Shown here one piece after another: positions 11,711 to 20,671 of a stretch of 64,000 nt of DNA. Position numbers and translations under genes: made by a program. How positions within the stretch are numbered: the stretch's first letter is position 1; each line of letters begins with the position of its first letter. Origin of the DNA: Sabellastarte sp. h YS-2021 (taxonomy: Eukaryota > Annelida > Polychaeta > Sabellida > Sabellidae); contig OZ024927.1 in NCBI GenBank assembly GCA_964017235.1, forward strand, positions 25,873,160 to 25,937,159. Reading direction: 5' to 3'. The notes beneath the pieces are model-generated. The model saw only the letters and a list, made by a program, of their open reading frames with translations, was not told the origin of the DNA and searched no databases.

Positions 11711-11933
11711 GACCTCTACACACACACTCACTCGCATAAGCTGTTTCCAACTGAATACCTGACGAAGTGAAGTCATATCTCAAACCCAATAACTGCAGAA
11801 TGCTACATCAGCAAAATATCTAACACTATATAAACGACCCTCATAGTTGAACCCATATCATTTATTAACCTCAAATATACAAGTAGATACAAGTTAAATA
11901 TCCTTTAATTTAATCATTTCAACAAAAAAAGAA

Positions 11934-12419
11934 ATGTTTGCTAATCAATCAATTTTTGATAAGAAAGATGAAAGAAGTAAACCTGAAGATGCTACAGATG
12001 CAGTTAGACCTGCTTCTAAACCACCATCTCAAGGAATCATGGCTGGGTTTTCTTTACAGAATAATCAGAATATGAAGTATACATATAAAGGAGCTGTCAA
12101 CCACACCTCCCCACCAATTCCAACTTTAGGACATTCACTGAGGAAATGTCTCAACAATGACTTTACATCATTTTATGACCTGTCCATATACTCCAGCTAC
12201 AGAAGAAGACACGATACCTTTAAATCTTGGCCTAAATCGCATCCAATACGTCCTGAAAATTTGTGTAGGGCTGGTTTCCTATACACAGGAGAGGGTGATA
12301 AAGTATTATGCCCTTGGTGTAAGTTGATGTTAATTGAGTGGGAAGTTTATGATCTACCCTTTGAGGAGCATAGAAGGCATTCTCCTTATTGTTCCTATCT
12401 GGACATGGTTATGCCATGA
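11934..12419 (+). CDS. BIR-domain (IAP-like) protein
   Basis: This is a 161-residue protein starting at an ATG in A-rich context (11934). Residues ~88-158 form a BIR (baculovirus IAP repeat) zinc fold: RRHDTFKSWP, RPENLCRAGFLYTGEGDKV, then zinc ligands C126, C129, H146 and C153 (CPWC...HRRHSPYC). The first ~85 residues are polar and low complexity. There is no RING or CARD in the same chain, unlike cellular IAPs; a RING protein is encoded separately downstream. BIR proteins bind caspases or IAP antagonists, so an anti-apoptotic role is plausible but inferred. P1 lies upstream and AATAAA at about 12554. It is the first gene inside the left TIR. The BIR call is firm; the function is not. Confidence 0.85.
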   Translation: MFANQSIFDKKDERSKPEDATDAVRPASKPPSQGIMAGFSLQNNQNMKYTYKGAVNHTSPPIPTLGHSLRKCLNNDFTSFYDLSIYSSYRRRHDTFKSWPKSHPIRPENLCRAGFLYTGEGDKVLCPWCKLMLIEWEVYDLPFEEHRRHSPYCSYLDMVMP

Positions 12420-13063
12420 AAATTGCTGTGATCCGTCTATTGTCGACATAATGGAAGCATTCTTTAAACAGATGAGACTGATAATATCATAGAATATAAT
12501 ATAATATATGTATAACTGTCTATGTAATTATGTAAATATAGCACTATTCACAAATAAAATTTTCTCCACATCATGGGACATTGTTTTCTTATATTAACCT
12601 ATATACATTCTGTTCTCATAACCCTTTAACCCTACCACATCCTAGTTATCTATATATTGCATGCTGAATCTTTCAGCCCAGCTCAATCCTCAAGGTTATA
12701 AATATGTACGCATAACTCAGTACTATCTCATCTAATTTACCTCAGGTTAACCAAATACGAAGTGTACCCCAGGAATCATAAAAATTTTAATTAAATTTTA
12801 ATTTTTTTTTTTAAATCTCAGGTATGTTTGGATATCATAGATACGTTTACATATAAATATTTCATGAATTTTTCCTGACCAGTACACAAATTACGCTCAT
12901 GTTGTATATAAGCCATAAGCTGATACTGTTTGCAGGTCATTTTGGGCTGACCAAGACAGAAATTGCATTTCAAAGAAATGATAAGAAGATACAAGAACTA
13001 ACCTACAAATTTACAAGAATTTAAAGTAATTTTGACATAAAACTCGGAATAAAATTTAAGGAA
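12420..13063. other. Intergenic, BIR to PC4-like gene
   Basis: This holds the BIR 3' flank with AATAAA (about 12554), then AT-rich sequence. No E-box/GGATCC module is present here, so the next gene is either read through or driven by a weaker AT-rich promoter. No other ORF was noted. Confidence 0.5.
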
Positions 13064-13777
13064 ATGGCAGAGGCAAGTCTATCTATGCAACCTAAGGGCT
13101 GTAACACAAAGAAGAGGAAATCAGAAAATGGTCAAATGACAAAGAACAAAAAGGCTATATCTCATTGCTCAACCTCAGCTGACATTAATTTAATTGGAAG
13201 TACGGACATGGACCACATGGAGGTCAACCAAACCGTTAATCAGATATATAGGAAGAACTATCATCTGGGTGGGCGTAAATATGTCGTATTTTATGGCGCT
13301 GGTGGTATTATTGAGGAAATATACATAAAAGAATGGGATGGTGAGAAGGTCACAATGGAAGGGGTTAAGTTGAACCTATCAAGGTTTCTTATGATATTAC
13401 ATAATGTAGAGATAATCGATCATACAATTGATAAAATTTTAAAAGGAGCTCAGGATCAGGACACCAAGATTCATATTGGGGCCTCTTATTATCTCTCAGC
13501 CAACAGTCCCTACAAAACTGTGGCAATTAGGATGTGGAAAAAAGGTGCCTCAGGCGATTTATTTCCAACCAAATTAGGTATAAGCCTTACACTCAATCAA
13601 TGGAGAGAATTTTGTAAAATTTCTAATATATTATATGCGGAGAGGATGGAAATTTTTACTTTCATACCATGCATTATGGAACCTGGAAAAAAAGGTCATA
13701 ATAAATTGAAATGTATTGAATGCGCTGATATTGACCAAGCACCTATGGGGGAGGTGGACTTCGATATCCCCATATAA
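13064..13777 (+). CDS. Protein with two PC4/Sub1-like ssDNA-binding domains
   Basis: The protein has 237 residues, with an ATG in good context. After a Lys-rich N-terminus (KKRKSENGQMTKNKK, a possible nuclear localisation signal) come two similar segments. Segment 1 (~65-117) is YHLGGRKYVVFYGAG...IKEWDGE...GVKLNLSRFLMIL. Segment 2 (~135-190) is KIHIGASYYLSANS...AIRMWKK...TKLGISLTLNQWREFC. Each matches the PC4/Sub1 plan: beta strands with aromatic/basic residues, then a G(I/V)xL(N/T)xxQW-type helix start. PC4 folds bind ssDNA and dimerise, so a tandem copy could be a one-chain pseudo-dimer. I infer an ssDNA-binding replication or transcription factor for the element. The C-terminus has a CxxC pair (KCIECAD). 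The call rests on pattern, not a profile search. Confidence 0.6.
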   Translation: MAEASLSMQPKGCNTKKRKSENGQMTKNKKAISHCSTSADINLIGSTDMDHMEVNQTVNQIYRKNYHLGGRKYVVFYGAGGIIEEIYIKEWDGEKVTMEGVKLNLSRFLMILHNVEIIDHTIDKILKGAQDQDTKIHIGASYYLSANSPYKTVAIRMWKKGASGDLFPTKLGISLTLNQWREFCKISNILYAERMEIFTFIPCIMEPGKKGHNKLKCIECADIDQAPMGEVDFDIPI

Positions 13778-14082
13778 CGATAAACTAATAACCCCAACTC
13801 ATCTCTATATATCTTTTTGAATTATGTATAATCTCAAGGACATAAACCAAAGATCTAGTTTAGTATAATCTCTATATATGGCTAACAACCTTCATGGTCT
13901 ATGCACACTGTATAAATCTGTAAATATAAAATCTGAGACTCTTTTATCAGATAACTTCCTCTGCTAGATGGATCTGAGGTGTATGCAAGTCATCAGTGGT
14001 ATTAAAGGATAAAATCATACTTAGATCATAGCCATTTTCATTGTGATAGACAGACTGGGAATAATATCAATACTCAGAGGTA
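13778..14082. other. Intergenic, PC4-like to RING gene
   Basis: Three hundred bases of AT-rich non-coding DNA with no promoter module and no ORF of note. The first exon of the RING gene begins at 14083. Confidence 0.5.
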
Positions 14083-15277
14083 ATGGATCACTTCATTGAG
14101 AATGAAATGAACATCTTTTTAGGTACTCGCTACAATATATACTATCCCATTCATATGCCATCTGTGATGGTTACATTTGTTCAATTGCTTCAATATATAG
14201 ATGAGGGAGCCTTCCACAATGCGTTTGCTTGCTTGCTAATGATGGGAGAGATACTTCCGGACTACTTTATGTAAGTATTTTAACTTATCTGGACTCTACG
14301 TTTTGATGAAATATTTGCAGCTAAACACCTCACTATTTATACAGTATATTATGTCACGTGATGGGATCCAAAAAACCTTGCAGAATAAAAAAACTGATTG
14401 GCTAATACATATCTATGTCAAGGACGGGTCAATCGCATTTGGATCCCATCGCGAAATCATATATAAATGACCCGTCGCTTCTCTCAGTGTGCCAATTTTC
14501 AATCTGCATGAAACTGTTAAACACGATAAATTTCTCCTAGCATCTCACATCAATTTATGTATTTATATCTTGTTTAATTTTAGCAAGAAGTATCCAGATT
14601 TTTCAAAGTATTTCATCGAGGAACTTACTAAAGCCAGCTGTGGTATATGTAGCGAGTCATTAAACAGAGAACAGATAGTATTAACTAATCCTTGTGGCCA
14701 TATCCTTTGTGTCACCTGCTCCACACAACTGTGCAAGGTTTGGAAGGAAAATGGTACCACCAGAAAGCGATGTCCTATCTGCAGAACTCTGATGTTAGGT
14801 CATCTTTTTGCAAAACCAGCTTTGTTTAATTGTAGTAGGTTAAACAGCACATCTTTGTTCATTTGGGTGCCCACATCTGTGTATGTTCGACAGAATTATC
14901 CCCAGTCTCTGTTAGAGTGTCTTAATGAAAGAAACTTTAAGAAGGCATTTTATTATACTTTCCTGTTGAATTCTGTACCAACTAAATTGGAGGAATCTTT
15001 GGCACCAGGGTGGGGGGATTACTATCAGAGCCGAAGGAATAATTTGTCTTGCACAATATGTGGCCTACCCATCAGATTCGAAATGGCCTTTGTAGCTAGA
15101 TGTGCCCATTTTTTTTGTACTATTTGTTCATCTTACACAGTTGAAAGACGTAGGGTAACCCCCCTAAAATGTAAGGAATGTGATGAAGATTTGGAAGATG
15201 ACATTACAGATATACTCTTTATGAGACCAAGTGCGGAGCCTCCAGCTTTAGAAAACAGTCTGGAGCGTATTGAGTAG
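14083..15277 (+). CDS. Two-exon protein with duplicated helical + RING module
   Basis: Exon 1 is 14083-14270 and ends at a strong donor (GTAAGTAT). Exon 2 is 14584-15277 after TTTAATTTTAG. Phases match (2), and exon 2 has no in-frame ATG of its own. The ~293-residue product repeats one plan twice: a helical block (QYIDEGAFHNAFACLLM; ECLNERNFKKAFYYTFLL) followed by a RING-type zinc finger. RING 1 (~82-130) is CGIC...CGHILCVTC...CPIC. RING 2 (~219-262) is CTIC...CAHFFCTIC...CKEC. RING folds usually act as E3 ubiquitin ligases, and with the nearby BIR protein it could modulate host death or immune signalling (inference). The intron contains promoter module P2, so a shorter transcript is possible. 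Confidence 0.7.
14333..14470. promoter_or_regulatory. Promoter module P2 (inside the RING-gene intron, bidirectional)
   Basis: CACGTG (14355) and GGGATCC (14363), ATTGG (14396), TCAAGGACGGGTCA (14418), GGATCC (14441) and ATATATAAAT (14458-14467). On the left side the minus strand reads TATAAATAG (about 14341-14333), so both directions have a TATA. It lies within intron 14271-14583. Confidence 0.65.
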
Positions 15278-15763
15278 GTTGTTTGATTTCTTTGTTGCAT
15301 AATAACTGAAGGGAATTTTGAATCAGTTTAAAGATAAGCAATCTGGCAGTCTGGTCTTGCTTTACACACATGATATGCCTCTCTCTTGATGTATATATAT
15401 ATACCAAAATTTCGAACGTCAGGGAAAGCACTCATACATACCACAATTTCGAACGTCAGGGAAAGCACTCCAGAAAGGACTGACCTCATTTAAAGGTTGT
15501 ATCTAGGTTTTGTTTTGTTTTTTTTCTTTTTTTAGATATACACCCATAGTACCTTAGCCAAGAAATAAATATTCAGATGTTTTTGTTTTTTTTCAAATTT
15601 AATATTACTTTAATGAACATTCTTTACAATGAGACCAATGCATGCACTATTTTTTTATGCAGCTTATTATATATGTCTCTGCTAATTACAAACTTTCAGA
15701 ATGCTAACAATCTACTTTTGGATATTTAAGTGTGTCTATTGCCTCAAACACAAAGCTAACAAT

Positions 15764-15804
<41 letters not shown>

Positions 15805-16092
15805 AAATAAATAAAAAAAAAACTGGTTATATTAGTGCAATATGTTGACTTCAAATATTAAAAAGATTAATTTCAAAACATTTCAAAATATAACTGTGTG
15901 CAATATCATCTTTAATTGACATTATAACATAAGGGAGGTGGTTTGACGACGTATTACTGTAGGATATCTCTGTATCTGATGATGAATTATTTTTCATTTC
16001 TTTTTTTCCTTTTTGGTACATCCACTTAATTAAATGTTGCAATAAAGATATTCTTGTGTATAATGAAAAGTTAAAACAGTAAATTCTAGTTT
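15278..16092. other. RING-gene 3' flank, 24-nt motif pair, AT microsatellite
   Basis: Two near-identical copies of ATTTCGAACGTCAGGGAAAG lie at about 15410 and 15449; relatives flank the capsid gene (24286-24465). AATAAA is at about 15562. An (AT)n tract occupies about 15765-15800. An 81-codon minus ORF lies at 15851-16096 (separate entry). Confidence 0.6.
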
Positions 16093-16096
16093 TCAT
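15851..16096 (-). CDS. Small unknown ORF overlapping the membrane-protein stop (ATGA)
   Basis: This 81-residue ORF has an ATG that overlaps the TGA of the membrane-protein gene (TATGA at 16093-16097). It is basic at the start, has a Ser/Asn-rich middle (NNSSSDTEISYSNTSSN) and no recognisable domain. The same ATGA overlap recurs in the integrase cassette, the only reason to suspect it is expressed. It may equally be chance. Confidence 0.3.
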   Translation of the reverse strand: MKTRIYCFNFSLYTRISLLQHLIKWMYQKGKKEMKNNSSSDTEISYSNTSSNHLPYVIMSIKDDIAHSYILKCFEINLFNI

Positions 16097-17122
16097 ATGT
16101 TTTTATAGAACCTCTTCCCGGATCTGGTGATAAGGTAGTTATTATTGGAATCACTACAGTCTGGAGTAGTTGTTGTGGATGAATCCTCACAATCCGAGTT
16201 ACACAGTTCGTCCTTGCTAACTTGTGTGGACTTGTCTTCAATTCTGTCCGCGCATGGGTTTGAATCTGTGTTTGTTTCTATACTACATGTCTCTATAATG
16301 GAGGAGGGAGGTGTGGATACCTCACTGATCATTGAAGGTTTGGAATCGCTATGTGCTGATTCGAAATCAGAATCAAATAAAATTTTCTTGCGAATATTAT
16401 TTGCCTCAGTCCCTATCATACTATTCCATGGTATTTCCTTGGAGGTTAATGAATCTTTACTGTCAGATGAACTCTCAGTACTCACTCCATGTTCTAAATT
16501 GCTGCTCAATCTCCTCTTCAGGCTAGTAGTATTCTTTGAATCACATGAAGATGATGTAATTGATAAAGTATCCTGAGATAAAGCATTTTCTAAATTTTGA
16601 CAGAAACAACACCTGCATATGAAGAGGATAATACAACTATATATCCTATTGAGGATATCATGCCTAAATTTCTTTAGAATATATGCAAGAAACAGTAGTC
16701 CAATAAGGCTGAGGGGAAGAAGAAACAGAAGATTCAGCTGTGGAGATCTATTAATTTGTGATTCCTCTGTCACTGCATATTGGATGCTACTCCTGGTTAC
16801 TTGCTCCATCTCCTGGACTGTGAAATATATACATAAATTAACATCTGAAATATTTGTTTTCGATGAAAGATTACATGAATACAGGTTGATTTATACGAAG
16901 CATTGTGATGTGAAACACTGTACCTCCGACATACACATACAAATGATATCTTGCAAATATTCTTGCTAATAATATTTCAATTTACACCCACAATTTATAC
17001 CTACAACATAGTTCAATGCAAATCCATGGAAACCATTAACAATATCATTTCCTGAATATTCCTCGTAAATATGAACATCTGAGAAGGAATTATCTGCGAA
17101 AATAAATTTTTGAAAAAATTAT

Positions 17123-17154
<32 letters not shown>

Positions 17155-17580
17155 TCTTTATAGATTACAGAAATATAACCAAAATTTACCTTCTGTACAA
17201 CCCTCAACATAAACAGCGGACCTTGTGTAGACACAAGTGCCTTTACAATACCAATATAAGCGCTTCAATGATGGGTAATTCACTTGGATCCTTTCGACAG
17301 GAAGAGACAGATACCCTACATAGCAGTTCGTGTACAACAATATTTTAATAGTTTCATCACCACATCGATTCAAGAAGTCTTTAAACTCTTCATATCCCTC
17401 TAGACCTTCCACTGTACCAGTAATACTGTTCTTATGAAATCTACATTTCACGTGATAGCAATTTGTATAGTCCAATACATAGGTTATCCACAAACTTATC
17501 AGAAAATTAACCAAGATATTATAACCCGCCATTTTCTTCGTTTCAATGATGAATTTCTGAAACGCAGAAAATTCATACAT
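16093..17580 (-). CDS. Three-exon type I membrane protein (cargo gene M1)
   Basis: Exons run leftward: 17580 (or ATG 17532) to 17190, donor GTAAAT; 17093-17001, acceptor TTTTCGCAG, donor GTATAA; and 16817-16093, acceptor TTTCACAG. All junctions are phase 1 and the frame stays open. From M17532 there is a signal peptide (NILVNFLISLWITYVL) and a Cys-rich ectodomain with a leucine-rich-like stretch (YLSLPVERIQVNYPSLKRLYW). The last exon encodes a transmembrane helix (LLFLLPLSLIGLLFLAYILKKF region) and a ~170-residue Ser/Asp-rich cytoplasmic tail. Function is unknown; a surface receptor or decoy is a guess. CRE-like TGACGTCA lies upstream at 17614. It resembles gene M2 in layout. Confidence 0.65.
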
Positions 17581-17937
17581 AATACGTCATGACATAATTG
17601 CGTCATGGGCATGTGACGTCACAGTCAAAATTCACCGAGGTAAATAGAAATTAAACAATGTATAAGCCTTTTACCTACAATTTCGGACAGTTCGCAGAGG
17701 GTACATTCTTCCTCATTCCATAGTGCACTCTCTGTAGGTGTTTGTTTTCTAGCTCGATCATTTTGACAACAGCTTGGTTTCATGTAATGGCTATAATTTG
17801 ACAGCAAAATAGACTCGAACTATATACATATAGGGAATTTATTCATATTTAATATCTATGGTTTTTTCGTCAACATATATATTTTTATATATAAATACAT
17901 CTTTACATAACTTTTTTAACTGTTATCATTGATTGTC
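17581..17937 (-). promoter_or_regulatory. Upstream region of M1 with CRE/ATF-like cluster
   Basis: CGTCA motifs stand at about 17585, 17601 and 17617, the last within a perfect GTGACGTCAC palindrome (17613-17622), 35-80 bp upstream of the M1 ATG. Such sites bind CREB/ATF. A 60-codon minus ORF (17625-17807) followed by a GTAAAA donor could be a 5' exon, but nothing supports it. The rest (17810-17937) is AT-rich and precedes the M2 stop. Confidence 0.45.
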
Positions 17938-19196
17938 CTACCATTCCTGCAATTCTATTCCTTCCAAATTGCCCTCATTGATAACACTGGTGATTTGCAT
18001 CATCGCTACATCACGCACAATTCGAGCTCTCTCTCTAGATCTCCTTCTCCTCATTCTTCTCCCAGCTCCTCCACCCCTTTGAGGTAGCCTCCATTGAAAT
18101 TTCTGTGACAGACATTTGATAAAAAAACCAATGAAAAGCAAGCCTAGGATGGAGCTGGGGATGGATGCTAAAAATATAACCAATTTCGAATGCCCCTGAA
18201 CAAGAGCATCCACAGTGACCCCTGATTGGTAGACAGGAGATGTTTCTTCAGTGGATTTGGAATTATAGGAGCTAGTTTTTTTGTATGTGAATGAGGATGT
18301 GTCTCTACCCATGGTGCCTATATCCATGCTACTAGGTCTGTTTTCAATGCTAACATCCTGATATGTAGGTTTCCATGAGGAGGCAGGTGTTTTTGAATGC
18401 AAAATGTCGTCCTTTGAACTCGAACTCAAGATCTCCTCATTGGTGGTTCCCGATTTACCCTGAATTGTGACTATTGACTTGGAGGTGATGTCCCCAGGAT
18501 ATGTTCTTGGGGTACTACTATCAATGCTTGGGTAATCTACAGAGTAAATAAAAAATATATATTACATACTATATTTGAGTCGAGATTAAATATGAAAAGG
18601 TCTGAAATATCACAGGTTTTTTTTCTTTTTCATATGTTGTTGACGACAGAAATCTAGCTTTTATATGATCCACGATGGGATCCAAATGCAACTGTAACCG
18701 ACCTTGACCTAAATAAATCAACCAATAAAGGGTTTATATTGAAACCTCAGATTTTTTAGATCCCATCACGTGATCCAAACATCTTTCATATATAAATGGA
18801 ACAAATTTTACTTCAATCTGTCACAATCAGTTACTCACCTCGTGTTGGAGTACTGCTCCCCCAGTCAGATTGGCACATATTACCCATCAATTTTATTTGT
18901 TGAGGCATATCCTTTATCCAGTCGCAGTTGAAATACAGCATGTTGATTAAAGTTAAATATTCTAGAGAGGGTAGAGAATTAAATATATTTTGCATACCCA
19001 GAACTTGTACCCTCTCCATATGCAGTCTACTCACACTGGGTCTATATATAAAAGATGGGGTGATCACATCTAAACAGAAAATTGACTCATCATCACAACT
19101 ACAGAAATCTTGTATACAGCTAGTGGTTGCACCCATATCCCAGGAAAGTATCAGGGATATGTAAAAAACACAAAAATATCTATCTTTCCTCATCAT
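17938..19196 (-). CDS. Two-exon type I membrane protein, LRR-like ectodomain (cargo gene M2)
   Basis: Exon 1 is 19196-18839, ending CGAG|GTGAGT, phase 1. Exon 2 is 18536-17938 after TACTCTGTAG. The frame is open across the join. The N-terminal signal peptide is YFCVFYISLILSWDMG. The ectodomain has a Cys cluster (CIQDFCSCDDESIFCLD), then SLPSLEYLTLINMLYFNCDW, which resembles a single leucine-rich repeat with a Cys cap. A Ser/Thr-rich stalk follows, then a helix (LVIFLASIPSSILGLLFIGF) and a short Arg-rich tail (RRMRRRRSRERAR). Function is unknown. The layout (signal, Cys/LRR-like head, stalk, TM, tail; phase-1 introns) parallels M1, so the two may be diverged duplicates. Confidence 0.65.
18645..18800. 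promoter_or_regulatory. Promoter module P3 (inside M2 intron, bidirectional)
   Basis: Left: minus-strand CATATAAAAG (about 18668-18659) and GGATCC (18678). Middle: ACCGACCTTGACCT (18697) and CCAAT (18722). Right: GATCCCATCACGTGAT (18759) and CATATATAAATGG (18787-18799). It could start rightward transcripts toward the ATPase/integrase genes and leftward ones into M2 exon 2. It lies entirely within M2 intron 18537-18838. Confidence 0.6.
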
Positions 19197-19427
19197 TTCA
19201 ATTCTGTTTATTTGCCTGTAGTGTTCTAGTCCAGCCTATTTTCAAAACTACCTACGTTAAAGTGTGCAAACAAATGAGAGGTAGAAATAGATGCAAATAG
19301 TATGCATATGTTACATGCATTTCAAATTCGTTTGCCTATAAATAACCGCAATATATCCTGACATTTATATTTAGGAGGTGAGAGGTTAGGTTGTAAACAC
19401 CTAATTTATCAATCTAATTGCTGATAA
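19197..19427. other. Non-coding between M2 and the packaging ATPase
   Basis: There is a TATA-like CTATAAATAA at about 19336 on the plus strand. No ATG lies between it and the ATPase frame. A possible 3' splice site (TGATAAAG) ends at 19429. Nothing else was seen. Confidence 0.4.
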
Positions 19428-20030
19428 AGGAAACCAACCAGAATATCAGGACCTACAGCATCGGGAAAATCTACATTTATATTTAAGGTTTTGAGAAATC
19501 TAAGATACATGTTCAATGAACCTGTTTATAGGGTTTATTATTTCTATGGGGTTTGGCAAAAACTTTTTGATACCATAGAGGCTCCTAATGTCGAATTTAT
19601 TAAGGATTTACCTACCCAAGAACATTTAGAATCGATTGCAGATGACAAGCACAAATTAATTGTTATAGATGACCTACAGTTTTCGGCTTTGAACAATGCA
19701 TTCATAGCCAATCTTTTTTCTCGAGAGGCGCATCACAGAAATATTAGTGTATTTTTAATTTTACAGAACCTATTTCATCAGGGCAAATATTGCAGAGATA
19801 TATCTCTGAATACTCATTATTTTATACTTTTTAAAAATCCAAGAGATGTACATCAAATCAGACATTTCGGGTCACAGTTGGGTATTTGTAAGAAATTATT
19901 AGAGGCCTATAGAGATGCCACTGCTTCACCTTTTAGTTATCTGTTGATCGACCTCGCTCCTGCCTCTGATAGTTCCTATATGTTGAGGTCAAATATATTT
20001 CCAAAAGAACTAGCAATCGTATATAAGTAA
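19428..20030 (+). CDS. Packaging ATPase (FtsK/HerA-type, Polinton A32-like)
   Basis: The frame is open from 19428 to the stop ending 20030. It encodes a Walker A GPTASGKST (19449-19475), Walker B LIVIDDLQ (about 19664-19687) and a sensor-like stretch FLILQNLFHQG, as in Polinton DNA-packaging ATPases, which pump genome into capsids. There is no in-frame ATG ahead of Walker A: an in-frame TAA sits at 19425-19427. The true start therefore needs an upstream exon spliced near 19430, a non-ATG start, or the gene has lost its start. At ~195 residues the core is slightly short for the family. It opens a tight + strand cassette with the next three ORFs. Confidence 0.8.
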   Translation, partial: RKPTRISGPTASGKSTFIFKVLRNLRYMFNEPVYRVYYFYGVWQKLFDTIEAPNVEFIKDLPTQEHLESIADDKHKLIVIDDLQFSALNNAFIANLFSREAHHRNISVFLILQNLFHQGKYCRDISLNTHYFILFKNPRDVHQIRHFGSQLGICKKLLEAYRDATASPFSYLLIDLAPASDSSYMLRSNIFPKELAIVYK

Positions 20031-20117
20031 GCATCAGAGGCAATTCCTGCTTAGTTTTCAATTTGTACAAACAGATTGAGGATGCCATATATTTCTAGGA
20101 TATGAAATTGAGAAGAT

Positions 20118-20426
20118 ATGTCAAGAAACCTAAAAAAATCTAAACATTATATATATCTGCTATTAGATAACAATCTGAATCTTAATAAACATATATTGAC
20201 ACATGCTGGAAGGAGAAACCTACAGTCTTTAGCAGAAATCTTCTATAACGTATTTAGACTGCCTCTATCCAATAAAACTAGGAACAAGTTCCATAAGAAT
20301 ATTAAAATTTTAAGAAAATTTATTCAATCACCAGTCAATAGAGACAAAATTGCTAGGAGGAATTACAAGGTTTTTTCAGATCTCCTTGGATCAATAGCGA
20401 AATATTTAAAAATAATTCTGAAATGA
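20118..20426 (+). CDS. Small basic Polinton protein (PX/core-like)
   Basis: The 102-residue Lys/Arg-rich protein has the plan RNLQSLAEIFYNVFRLPLS, then KFHKNIKILRKFI, DKIARRNYK and a hydrophobic C-terminus (FSDLLGSIAKYLKIIL). Small proteins of this pattern sit next to the ATPase or capsid genes in adintoviruses/Polintons and in related small DNA viruses. They are thought to be virion components. Its stop overlaps the next ORF's ATG (ATGA). Identification is by layout and pattern. Confidence 0.5.
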   Translation: MSRNLKKSKHYIYLLLDNNLNLNKHILTHAGRRNLQSLAEIFYNVFRLPLSNKTRNKFHKNIKILRKFIQSPVNRDKIARRNYKVFSDLLGSIAKYLKIILK

Positions 20427-20671
20427 ATAAATTCATACTGGTCCCTAAAGAACAATTTGAAAATTTGAGAGAAAATCAGATCTCTGAAACGGGGACAGAT
20501 AGTAAAAATGAATCAGCATTAGAAGAGAAAAATAGTGAGGAGGGGCAGAAGATTATAAAAAATCAAGACACCTCCACAAAGGGTGATAAAATTATAAAAG
20601 GACAAGACCCTCCACCTGGTCTACCCAATCATTATCTAGAGGTAGATAAAAAAAAAAATTTCAAAATATGA
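20423..20671 (+). CDS. Small acidic/polar unknown protein, ATGA-linked
   Basis: The 82-residue ORF starts MNKFILVPKEQFENL, a start pattern I associate with adintoviral/Polinton small proteins, and continues polar and repetitive (KIIKNQD / KIIKGQD). It overlaps both neighbours by ATGA (20423-20426 and 20668-20671). No domain is recognisable. The overlaps and conserved-looking N-terminus support translation. Confidence 0.45.
   Translation: MNKFILVPKEQFENLRENQISETGTDSKNESALEEKNSEEGQKIIKNQDTSTKGDKIIKGQDPPPGLPNHYLEVDKKKNFKI

Noticed and set aside
16145..16576. 143-residue + strand ORF opposite the M1 tail
   Set aside because: Antisense to the Ser/Asp-rich M1 exon, whose splice phases and TM helix support the minus strand.
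17625..17807. 60-residue ORF as a 5' exon of M1
   Set aside because: It has a GTAAAA donor, but M1 already has an ATG and signal peptide at 17532, so an upstream coding exon is not needed.
18928..19164. 78-residue + strand ORF opposite M2 exon 1
   Set aside because: Antisense shadow of the M2 signal-peptide/ectodomain exon, with no independent support.
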